Positions 24,532 to 36,456 of a DNA stretch of 64,000 nucleotides are shown in pieces. Location of the stretch: assembly GCA_034509425.1 (NCBI GenBank), contig JAVTVJ010000496.1, positions 682,001-746,000 of the forward strand, given 5' to 3'. The DNA is from Eopsaltria australis. Its lineage: Eukaryota > Chordata > Aves > Passeriformes > Petroicidae. Within the stretch, counting starts at the first letter, position 1, and the number at the start of each line of letters is the position of its first letter. The notes beneath the pieces were generated by a model. The model ran no database searches, was not told the origin of the DNA, and saw nothing but the letters and a program-made list of their open reading frames with translations. Made by a program: the position numbers and the translations under genes.

Positions 24532-27500
24532 AGAGAGATGGAAAATGAGCACTGCCAGTACTGATTCTCCCCCATCGTCTTTTCCACACAGCTGCCTCCT
24601 GACGCCTGCTGACTCTTTCGTAAATATGGACTGTAGCTGTAGTACTATATTAATTACTGAAAGAAACTGGGCCATATCCAAAGCCCTGGCCTCTCTGAGG
24701 TCTTACTTAGACAAGACTTCCATTAGCACCAATTTAAGATTTGACTCCATGATCATAAAAATGGGGTTCTGTAGCATGACAATGGAGTTGTTCGTAATAC
24801 AATGGATGGAGATGAGATTTCCTACCTCTGACAGAACCAAACTGGTGAGAAAGTACAACTACCAGATAAGTCTAGAGGAAAGGTAGATTTTCCATTGGGA
24901 AATGTACATTAGAAAGCTTCTTCTGCAATTTTCTTTTGTGTACACTTAATCAGTTAATTTGTCAAATATTTTAGTATAAATAACTCTTCAGTACCTGAGA
25001 AAATTTTGTGTGTTTGTGTACAGCAGATTTATTACTAACACATTTGCTTATTTAATAGGTCTGCTAATAATCATTAATTTGATCCAACATACAAAAGATT
25101 CGTGGTTGCATGAAATTGTTTCTTTAGTTTTAAAACCAAAAATACAAGCTAGAGTGTGGAATCTCTGTTTGAATCAGGGAAAATGTCACCTGTGTGTGTT
25201 TGACATAAACGACTATTTTTTTGACAAGCATTTGGAATTTATGTAACATAAATTTGGTAAGTCACCATATTCTTACATTTCCTTACCACTTTCAGAATAA
25301 CATTCCAAGAGTTACATTCAACTTTCTTTTAGAATAGGCTATACTTCCTCTATCCATGTAAGCATCCCATGAGAAAAAAATTGAAGTAAAATATATCATA
25401 CAAGAATATAAGTGATACTACAGATATTATAGTTTAATGAACTATGTGTTTTATTTTTGTATAAATTATAAAGCTATGGGTTTTCTGATAAACATTGATG
25501 ATAAGGCTTTAATGTTCATTTTGTTATCTTTGGAAATGTGGGCATTTCTGATTGAAATAGGCACTGAAAAGTAGACAGGATGTAGGATTTTAGAAAATGC
25601 TGTCTTCCCCTCCCACAGAGCAACAAACTTTAAAAGACTTTAAAACTGCTTACCATGTGGTTTGTTCTGTTAAATTAAATGATTATCAGGGTAAAGACCC
25701 AGGAATTCCAAGAATTTTTGCACAGGTCACTTAATTTATCTGTTTCTCCACTTGTCACTGTGTTATCAGTGTGTTACTGATATCTGCCTTTGAACCAACA
25801 AAGTAAAATAGAATTAGAATTGTAAAAAGCTTGACTGTATTAGATAAAAACTGGTAAGTAAGAAGAAATTATGATGCCAAACATGTACTAAATATAATAT
25901 GTGGTAGACACTACATAATAATTAATAATAACCAATAAAAATAATAATGCAATGCACAACTATCCTTGAAAAACCTGGTGTCTTTCATTACTGCCAGTAG
26001 ATCTGGGTGTACAAGAGAATATACTCCAGCTACTTGCATTTTAATGGAAAAAGTGTGTTGCCATGTGGACATTTATCAGTGAGGCTTTGTTAGATACCGA
26101 CTAACCCCAGGAAATGCAGAACTGGGCACAAACTCGTGCCACACTCCAGAAGACCATAAAGCCTCTACATCCATTCTTCAATATTTAACTGCTTCTTTCT
26201 TGGTGCTTGCCTTGATAATCATCATGGAAAATGCAACCCAGGAAAGTTGGTCTGGATTGCTTTTTATCAATCCTCACATATTAAATGCATAGATGTTTGG
26301 TCTGTGGTGTTTTAGATATAAGGGGGCAAATGCAAATGTCATACAAATCAAAGAATAATTAATGTTCCTTCCCAAAATGAGAACTCAGCCTTCACAATGT
26401 CTGTATCTTGCAAGAGCCACTTTTCTTTAGCCATTGTTTCATACTTACACATATCGAGTTGAAATCTGATGATGGAGAGAAGCAGATCCATGTTAAACTT
26501 CTTGCTTGTAACAGGCAGATGAAGAACACAGTGGCTAAAAATCGAAACGGCTGCTGTCTGTCAGATTTCCCTGTTAAACCTGAGAGCTTGTGTTTGCTTT
26601 ATTTGGCTGTAAAAAAATCACCTTAATCTGAGCTCAAGTAAAATGAATTTTAAAAAAAATACACTTTCTTTTCCCGCCAGCTTTACTGTTTATAAGGGAA
26701 TGAAGAGTGTTTAGGGAATGCAGTCCAGGAAAGATGGCAGAGGCTTTTTTGTAGCTGTGGCTAGATTAATATTAGAGTGGCTATAACTCTTACATGACCA
26801 GCTTTGAGAGATAGTGAGATTTGGATGAGTAAGCTGAAAGGCCTGGAAGGAGATAAAAGAGGACAATGCTGCTCTGTGGTGAGCAGCAATGGATGCCCAG
26901 GCATATCCTTGGGGAAGCACTGACCTGTGACAGTTCACTCCTGGCACTGGGGTATGTAATTTCTCTCTGCCTTCATCACCATCATCTTCTTCCCCACTTC
27001 CCCTAACCATTTTACCATGCAAATTTTTATTATTTTTTTCATGTATCCTTAATACCTGTATTTTTGGTGACACTCTGAGTGTCACAGAAAAATCTACTGT
27101 ACAGGACCCAGGATTAAGAAGCCTGAATGATTTACCCATCCTACAAGTAAAGAAGCTGGAATACCTCTGTCTATCAGTTTTTAGAGTGGTTTCAAGAAGA
27201 TAAGGACCCTCTGTATAAGGTAGCTGAAGAAGCCATTTAGCCTGCAAGGCAGACAGGACATGCCAATTTAGAATGGCCTAGTTTCACTGTGCCGGTGGAG
27301 ACTATGGGTATTCTCTGAAATATGCTGGAAAGCAACCACGAGTCATATGGCTCTGCTTGGGAAAACCATCCATGAGCAGTAGGATTAATTTTGGCTTGAA
27401 AAATGAAGAAGTTTTGTCAGTTTGGAGAGCTATCTCGCAGAGACAATCTGGTCTGTGCCTGTGCTGCCCTCAGCCTACCAAGCAGCAGTTGCTGAGCTGA

Positions 27501-28960
27501 GGGTCACAAAGCTAGATTCAAGTAATAGAATTAAAGAGTTTCGTGGCTGGTCATTTTAACTTCCTGATAGAGGGAGAGCAATAGAAGAGCAGGAAGTATG
27601 AGGTAAGAACCACAAACAAAGCCTGGAGGCATGATTTGTTATGGTTCAGGATCATATGAGAAGTCTTGAAAGAGTGTCAACAAAATCTGGGTGTGGTAAA
27701 AATGTGTCCTAGCAGAAGGTCTTAAAGCAGGCAACAAAACAATAGCAGGAGTTCATGTGGTCTAGACCAATGGCCAAATACAGGAAACCACAAAGTGTGC
27801 TTGCTGGCAGAGAGGAAAAAGTGCCTGAGAGCGGAAAATCACTGTGACGGCCAAGCAATATCCAGGAGGGACCCAGACATTTCCTCACAGAGCACCAGGA
27901 ATTATGTGGGCGACCCTGGCTCTGTGTTCTCAAGGATGGATCAGGACAGATGCCAGCAGTGAAAGCAGCATCCCTGGGGGAGTGTATACAAGGGGGGAAA
28001 AGCAGAGCAGCAGGAGGGAAAGTTGAAGCTAGACAGAAATACCCATTCCACAGTTACTCATCTCACAAAGTGGTTTGCATGATCAATTGGGGTCTGAAAG
28101 CAGCTTGTCCTGCAAATGACCTTATGAAGGAGAGGAGCTCGCTAAGGGCTCTCTGTCAGTTAAGGAAAATAGAAGTCTTTGGGATTATGTCAGAAAGTGA
28201 TTGGTGTCTGTAGATGCTCACCCCTGGATCACCATCACTCAATGACGAGGAAGAAAATCTAAGGGTCACACTGGCTGTGAGCCACAGTGGTCCAGCTGCA
28301 CAAGACTGCAGGTGAGCCTGATGACCCAGCGTCTGGGGAAAGAGTAACACTTACTGAGGTGTCAACAGCACTGAACAGAAAGAATCACTAGCTGGACTAG
28401 CACAAGATAAACTTGCAGCACGTGTGAGTCACATGCTTTTTTGGTAAAAATTAACATACCGCAAAATAGAGTAAAACACAAAACATATAACCTCGATTTA
28501 CAGAACTTAGATAACCCTGGTGTTCTCAGGACATGCAGTTAACCTAATGGTATAACTTCCAGTTGACTTCTCTGATAGGGCTGAGTGGCCGGAAAGCTAC
28601 AGCGTGGGACCTGCCAGAACATCCCTACAGAAAAGCATTGCCTTGTTTTGATTGCTGCTAGCAACTTAGTGTTGCCTGAAGCCATGCACAGCAGAAGCAT
28701 TTGGTATTTTGCCAAAGCAAAAAAAGGAACGGGTGTTATACCCAAACTGCTTGGAAGGATTCAACTCTCTTTGTGTTTCACACATACCTCTGCAATGTGC
28801 CCAGAGCACCATGGAGGCAAAGCAAAATCTGTATGTGAGTCAGAGAGGAGACTGACACTGAGAAGTGATGGAAGTTGGCTGGATTTGCCTGAAAAGACAG
28901 GGTGGAAGCAGGGACTAGTGTCCAGTCCTTTGCCATCCAGCAGTGATAAGGAAGGAGTGG
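24532..28960. other. Intergenic DNA, no supported gene
   Basis: Contains a 178-codon minus-strand frame (26711-27247). That is the longest frame in the window outside low-complexity and CpG-rich DNA, but it has no recognised domain and no supporting splice or promoter features. Nothing else is recognised. Confidence 0.5.
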
Positions 28961-28974
28961 CCACCAAGGGGCAG
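28961..28974 (+). promoter_or_regulatory. Near-consensus CTCF motif
   Basis: CCACCAAGGGGCAG (flanked TGG on the left, CA on the right) matches the vertebrate CTCF core CCASYAGRKGGCRS at 13 of 14 positions; the only mismatch is A for G at position 7. Sequence match alone does not show binding. It is the best such match I saw on the + strand in the intergenic region upstream of TMTC2. Confidence 0.4.
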
Positions 28975-29488
28975 CATTTTCTTAATTGTTTCGTCATGTT
29001 GTTTCTAAGCTCTTCAGCCCCTGCTATCCCTATGACACCATTCAGGTATCTGAAATAAATAAAGGAATAAAGTAGTGGTTGTGAAAATGACCTTGAGAGC
29101 CTGTAAATGCCAGTCAAGAGGAAAGTGCCCTGCACTGGCCTCTTTTTGGAGGTACAGAGTAGAGAGGTCACAGAATCTGGAGAAGATTTGTAAAATGCCC
29201 TGCTTTATGTGAAAGGTACCGTTGATCGATATTTTACACTTTAATGTCACACTGTGCAAAAGTGTGATTAATGGAACAATTAAATTCCTTTGCTTCCAGC
29301 AGAGACCTGAATCTTCATTTTGGTGGGGTTTTTTTCAGTACCATAATGTTTATCTAGTTTAAAGGTGTTCTTTAATTTCATTTTGAGCTCATATCCAAAT
29401 TTTACAGAGGTGCAGTGAAAAATTATGTCACATCATCAGCAAAAACAATTAGATTATGATCCTTTAATCACTTATATTGAGCATGAAG

Positions 29489-29600
29489 TCCCTGATTCAG
29501 CAATGCATTTAAGTGTGCTTTGAATTTTACTTATGTGTGACAATCATTGTTATTCAGAAAACTGTTTAGGCGTATGCTTATGTGTTTTGCTGAACTGAAG
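29489..29600 (+). mobile_element. Palindromic MITE-like repeat, full-length copy
   Basis: The left arm TCCCTGATTCAGCAATGCAT then TTAAGTGTGC is mirrored by a right arm GCTTATGTGTTTTGCTGAAC ending near 29600. This is the only copy in the window with both outer arms close together (about 110 bp overall). Diverged, family name not assigned. Confidence 0.55.
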
Positions 29601-32600
29601 CTTGAGAGCAATAAGAAGGCATCTGGCACTTACCTAAGAGTAATCAGGGGTGAGTCATAGTAGTGAAACTGAAGCTGTGGCCACAGAGAGCTATTGCATA
29701 GAGCAGTCTCCTGACCCTGTACTATAATAATCAAGAAAGAAAAAGACCTGCTTATCTCAGTCTTCATATTCCTTAAGTGTCCTTTTTTTCTGGTTGAAAC
29801 TGCATTATTTTACCAGGGTCCTTTCATTTCTTGTCAATCAAGAATGATGAATATGGGAATGTTTGTTTTTTTCATCGCACTTTCCACTGGACAAATAATT
29901 CCCAGCACGCAGGAGTGGCTGTTGAACAAACTCCTGCTGTAAAACCAGTTGAAAGGCTCCCATTGATTCTGAGAAAAGCAGCTTCAGGCCCTGGGTGAGT
30001 CACTGCATGGGCAGCCCTGGTCTCAGCACTTCTTGTGCTGTCTCTGTAATGCAGCAGCAGATCAAGGTCTTCCAGCCCGGGATTAACAAATGTGTAGATT
30101 GGAGGATCCCTTCCCAATCCTAAAGTCTTCTGACAGCAGGCTGCTGCCTCTTTCTAGCTGTTTCTTTCTTTCTAGATATCTCAGTCATCAGTGTGAGCTA
30201 CCTTGGGAAGGCAGCCTGTCTCTAAGGGCACCTGGCAGGGCTCTGGTGTAGATTCTGCTCTGGCAAGCACTTGGATGCAAGGCACCACTGCTCCACTTGC
30301 CTCAGTCATGATACTAAGGGAAGAATTTAACCCTGCCAACTCAGAGTAATAAATGAGAGAACTCCCCAACTGATTATCAGCTCTTTTACCTGCAATGTCC
30401 AGGACCATTTAAATCTTACTATGACTGATTAAAAAACATAATGGAAAATTGATTTTTTTTCTGTGTTATAGGGGGAAAATCAATGCAGATTAAGAACAAG
30501 AGAAACAGTGAAAGGGAAGAAATAAAACTGCAAATTCCACTGGACTCAAACCCAAAGTCAAGAGTATATATTCTAAACTGCAGGAACACATGCTTTCTAA
30601 AGCCTCCTGAGTCTCTGCACTGGTAAAATAATCTCAAACAAACTTGAAAGCAGATTGAAAAGAGATGGGGTGTCTCTAAGTGAAAAGAGACAGTTATTCT
30701 CTGCAACTGCTAACAAACAGTTCCTTTTTTTGTTATGAAATGTCTCTAACTTAAATGCTGCCTCAAAGTAAACTCCTTCATCAATTCATGATGAATTCTT
30801 CAAAGCATTTTGGAAGACACTCTAAACCATTGGCTTTATTGTAGCTTTATTTAGGATTTGAGGAGAGAGAATACTGCAATCAGAAAGGAAGAAAGACAGA
30901 CAGAGGAAATGATTACCTTTCAAGCCCTGTGATTTAGGAAGAATAACATGCTTCTTTCTTGATCTGTTATATTATATACTTAGAGAGTAAAACTTGACAA
31001 TGTGGCATTGTGAATTGTAACTGCCTGCTGAAGTGATATCATCCTCTACTGTATACCAGGAACTTCTGGACCTGGGAGTTCGGTGCCCTTTCTAGAATGC
31101 ATCCTCCCACTGCTTTTGGATTAATCACCATATGCTCCCCTCTGTACTTTTCAGCAGAAGTGATTAATGTAAAGGGTGGGTAGCCATGCCCTCCCTGCTT
31201 TGTAGTCACTTCTCTTCATTTAGAATAAAGGTCAATTTTGACAGCAATACTATTTTTTTTAATTTTTGTTTTTTTAAGTTCCTTAAACTCTTTCAAAAAG
31301 CCTAGGCAAGTTTTCCTCCTTTCTGAAGTTGTGCAGCCACACATATTTATTCCTCACGTAAAGGAGAAAAAGGTTGTTGCTGCAGTGCAGTGCTCTGGGC
31401 ATTTAAGACCTGCTAAAAGTAGGTCTTATAAATACCATGTAGGTATTTTTTCTGGTGGTGATGAGTGCATATCTGTCTGAGGATGTAGAGCTGAGCTTGC
31501 TGTTCAGTTTTGGAGGCCTTCCCAAACAGTTCACCATTTCACCTGATAAGGAAAGTAGGCTGGGAAAAATGCTAGACATTAATTGTGGCAAAGATTGTCC
31601 TGTCTCCATTTTGACAACAGGATTAAGAAAACATGATTTCTAATGGCTACACTGAGAATTTGGGATGTTTGACATCTGTTTCTGTAATTCTGAGCTCCCT
31701 AAATGCTCTAAAAAGCATCCAAAGGCACCAGATTCTGTGATAGGAACACCAGAAGAAATACCTCGAGGAATACAACTGGGAAACTGGGCACTGCATATAA
31801 TGGGTACTGGCCTCCAGAATTGCCTGCAGCGGGACCCTGAGCTCAGCACTGCAACCCTCTTCTCCCTTTTTTTCCATCACGTCTTCTGCTATGTGAGTGC
31901 TTTTGTCTACCCACTGCCAAACCTTAAACATCAGAAAACTTATAAACTCAAACTAAACCATTTGGCTTAAAAAGCTGCAATAAAAGTGAGCATCGGAGAA
32001 TATGAATCAGATAAATGTGTCCCTGTGACAACAGTTTGCTTTTTCTACTGAAAAATAATTTGTTATTCCATATGTTTTGCCACTGAAGGTTTGCTTTTAG
32101 AAAGGCACGTTATAGAGACTATCAGAAATTTCCTCTGAAGATGAGAAATATATGCAAAAATTATATATGCATATATATTTTCTCAAATACATGCAAAATT
32201 TAGACATTTCTCTTTTTTGGTGCATGTCTAAATAACATTAGAGCACTCTCCCCATAGAGTGTATGGCAAAGATGGAGATACATTCGCAGACAGCCTAACT
32301 AAGATACACCATCTTTGGTGTCTTTGTACCACAGCAATGATGAAGTAAATTAGCTAAGGATTTGCTCCTCCTTTACAAAATCGACTCATGGCTCAGTTCC
32401 TTTTTGCTGGTAAAGCTCTTGGGTTGCCAGCAGCACTTTTGGAGTCTTGTTTGGTAGCCCTTTTGCCTGGCTGGTGCTGCTTGGTAGCCCTGGGGCAATG
32501 CTTATCTGGCAGTATTCATTACTAACTTTTGTCAGGACCCTTTCCAAGTTGAATTCTATTGAAGGAGGGTTGGAATTGCAAATAAAGAATCTTTTTTCTT

Positions 32601-35600
32601 ATCTGATTTCAGGGTGGCCAGGGGAAAAAAGTACTTTGTGGGTTGTTTGTGGGTTATTTGTACACACAGAGGATTGTGTCACAGGAACCTTTCAGCCAAC
32701 TACCATCTGCTGCTGCTAATGGAAACCGTCTAAACCGGCCCAAATTAGGGAAGTCTCAGCGATCAAACCATATGAAGAATGAAGAATTTGCAGTCAGTTA
32801 AATTTTCAAAATGGCTTTCTAAAATGTGTTGGTTTCTTCCAAGTTCCTCGCTAAAATATGCTGCAATGTACAACAGCGCAGTGCTGAGGGCGAGTCCAGG
32901 GAAAGAGGGGTAATTCTGAGGTAAGAGAAAAGACACTTTCTTTGAAACAGTTGGAATATGCCCGGTGATTTGGATGGGTCTGTACGTTGTGGATGCTGGG
33001 AATAGGCTGGAGAGCCAGGAATCACCCAGGAAAATGCATTTTGGTGATGGACTTTAATAACACAAGACAACTGAGCAGACCCACCTTGCATGTGTGTGTG
33101 ATTAATAGCTGTGGCGAAGGGTTAGTGAGTAACAGCCTGATGCCAAATGGATATCAATGGGATCAAACCATGCATTTGGCAGACACAGGAAGGAGCATTC
33201 ATTGTTGTGCACAGAATAAAGGAGAGTGCGGCAGCAGCTCCCCGAACCCCCGGTAGAGCTCTGGCATGTGAACAAGAATCTGGCTGTAACCCTGCACAAT
33301 AAGGACCACGCATGTACACATGTGCACACAATTACATGGCATGAATGTAACAAGAGAAAATTGAATATAAAATATTACAGAAAGCCAATAATTCTGGTTT
33401 ATATCTTTCTTTCTCCTTGATGCATAAGAGGACCTGGCTATTTTAAAATCTGGGTTCTATTTACATAACCAAATTTAATGCTCTTTCTTGTGCAAAATAT
33501 GGTAGGAAGGAATTTAAAATGTCAACATTCTCTAGACCTGTTTATCTCTTTTCATGCCTCCCTCTGTATTAAGGAAAAGACACTAGATGATTGAAACCGT
33601 GACAGTTCTGCTGAAGATATGACAAGTTATACCAGCTGCAAACATGATCCAAAATCTCTGACAATGTACCTGCCCTACAAAATAAGCATTTAGTCACATG
33701 GTAGCCAGCATATGGGAAAATCCTTTTGTGGATCATGCAAGTTGCATCTTTTACTCATTAGCAGATTCAGGAAACTAAATTAAGGCACTAACACAGGAAG
33801 TTCGTATTTTCCGTGAGATGTGTTCAGTAGGATATTGTTGTTTTCCAAAAATTCCTAATGGAAATAGAAAGGAATAACATTCTTTTTACCAACTTTTACT
33901 AAAAATTATAACAGAAACAATCTAATGATGCTGAATTTTCCTGAAGGTCACCAGAGATTGAGCAAAGTCCAAGTTTGCTATTACCAGTGTGGAAAGACCT
34001 TGGTATAAATGGGCCAGTTTGGTGATGGTAAATTTCATGGGAGCTAGAGCTAGGTGTATTTTCCAAGGTATACTCTCCCAAGCAAGCAAAGTAAGCAAAC
34101 ATTATTAGAACAAAAACAATAAGAAAAGATAAAATAAATTAGAAAGCTGATACTTTGCAAAACTCAATTTGCAAAGGGAATTCTCCCTGCCAATGTACAT
34201 GGAAGGGAAAAGTGCTGGAATAGAGTCTCCAAAGAATTTTATTTTTGGTGTGCACAGTGGAGATTATAACCTTCACTTCATTGCATCCCATGGCACACAT
34301 CAGTGTAACTGGAATCCAGCATGTATATGCAATAGCCAGTAGCCAAGCAATTGACTCACTGTTCACAGAGAGGATACAATTCTGTATCTATCTGTTCGTG
34401 TGACACAGCAGGGGAGAAATCTGGGTCACCTGCATTTCCTGAGTCACTGCAGTCACTTAAAAGCTGCAAATGCTTCACTGAACTGATAAAACTTCTGCTA
34501 CAAATCTTGTGTACAAAAAAACTTTTCATATTTTGCATTTTACCATATTTGAAAATAAAAGAAGGAATTGAATTATCTCTAAATCAATATATAAACGTCC
34601 TTACACCACTTAAAATGCACTAATGTATTTACTCCATTAAAAATTAAATTTAATGTGACTTTATTGGTAGCATTTGCTAATTATATTTTGAAGCATGGAG
34701 ACAGAGGCTGTCCAAGATTTTAATTAAGGATTTCATGTGTACAGAGAAGGTATTTCCTCAAATTGAGCAAGCAGATGAGAAGAAACATTAATTCCTGCCA
34801 ATTTAGTTGCTGTTTCTGCTATATTGTTAATTAAGAACCTAGAACTCCTTGAATTATCCTCTCTGGGCTTTTCTATATTGCAGTAAAAAAATGCCATTTA
34901 GTTCCAATATTATTATGAAAAATCAAACTGACTCTGTTTAAAGGGGTTCAAAGGTTTACTGCCTATAATAATTTTCCCTTCTTTATTTAACTCTTGAGAA
35001 TTGTGCTTGTTCTAGTGTTAGATATGTTTTGGTAATGTTGACATATTCCCTCTGAAATAAGAGTAATCATGGTTTTCCTGGCTTTACTTCATGCTTATAC
35101 AGCAGGAAGCCAGGATTGTACTGAAGTAAAGAAGTAAATTAGGTTATTCCATAGAAAATCTGCAGGGATTGAGGTGGAAATTACACTTGCATCTTTGGCT
35201 GCTTTTGCTCTGCTGTAGGATGAAGATCTGATCTTGCTGCCATAGAGATGTATCATTTTTTGTCCGATTTTCACAGCCAATATCCCAGGCTGTACATTTG
35301 AAGGACAAATGAAGTAGAAGTAGACAGACCCAGAGTAAGAACTGTCTTTCAACATCTGCATCACAGGGGAAGCGTCAATAGCCTGAAAAGTAGAGGACTT
35401 ATGGACAGCACAATGATTCGCTTCTTTCTATGGGGAGGAAGATGACAAGGAACAGATTTTCAGCTGCTGATGAAACTTTTCCATCTACTGGGCAATACAG
35501 CTGCCAAGAAATGATGAGAGGCAGGATATGATACACAACTCATACTCCCTATCCTCCACCTGCACAAAATCCAGGCTGTGCACTGCAGACCTCTTGGTTA

Positions 35601-35937
35601 TGTTGCAGGCATCCGTCAAGTAGGACTGGTCTCAGAATTAGTGTCCTAGGCCAAATTAATCCCTGAGATAATTCCACTGTGTTTTGTCTAAGGAAATATC
35701 AATTACTGTGAATGGAAGGATGATCTCATGATGAAAGCAAATGAATGACTTGGAATCATGTCTGGGACCTTGGATAGATTCCTCTTCTGCTAGAGAGTTC
35801 TCATATGATTTGGATAAACTGACACAAATGCCTGCTGCTTCGATTTCCACCTATATAAAATGAGGTTAATTCTAATTTACTTCCAGAGCCATCTTTTAAG
35901 AATCTGTATTTCTCTGAGCTGTTTTGATAAAAGAACT

Positions 35938-36003
35938 ACAAAAAAGCCCAACCTAACAAAACCAAAACAAGCCAAAAATCCTCCAAAAACCAAAACCCAA
36001 AAC
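35938..36003 (+). repeat. A-rich (CAAAA)-like low-complexity tract
   Basis: A 66-bp run of A with scattered C (CCAAAACCC, AACAAAACCAAAAC units). It resembles the reverse complement of the TTTTG tracts in the TMTC2 intron. Confidence 0.8.
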
Positions 36004-36417
36004 TGGCATATTGCTATTTTTATAAAACATGAGAAAACCAGTAAGAGGCTCATGTTTTGGGAGATGACAAATAGACATATCTGCATTTAGTAAGTTTATA
36101 CTGTCAACTTACTCTGAACAAGAAGGATTAAAAACTCTTTTTGATCTCTCTTTGAGCTATCTCAAAGGACACGGGAGATAAATATGCAAAGCAGATTAGG
36201 ATTAGTCTAGAATGGAGTAATATTAAGAAAATAATCCTTGAAAATTCAGAAGAGACTAAAAATTACCTTTTTCTTTGCCACTAAGATATGCTCACCTATG
36301 AGTCAGACAAATGCTTCTGCATGTTTTGTGCATACAAGAAACTTCCCTTTAACTACCTTCTTTTTCTCTGCAGAGAGTGTCTGCATAATTAGATTAGATC
36401 AAGTTAAAAATGCATTG

Positions 36418-36456
36418 CTTTCCTCTCTCCCTCTCTCTCCCCCTCTCTCTCTCCAG
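36418..36456 (+). other. Pyrimidine tract ending in CAG (acceptor-like)
   Basis: Thirty-seven uninterrupted pyrimidines (CTTCC then CT repeats) followed directly by AG at 36455-36456, the form of a strong 3' splice site. There is no recognised exon downstream. It may simply be a CT microsatellite. Confidence 0.25.

Noticed and set aside
26711..27247. 178-codon minus-strand open frame
   Set aside because: No recognisable domain, no promoter or splice context, and about the length expected for the longest chance frame in this much DNA.
28585..29058. 157-codon plus-strand open frame
   Set aside because: No recognisable domain, and it overlaps a 136-codon frame on the other strand; likely chance.
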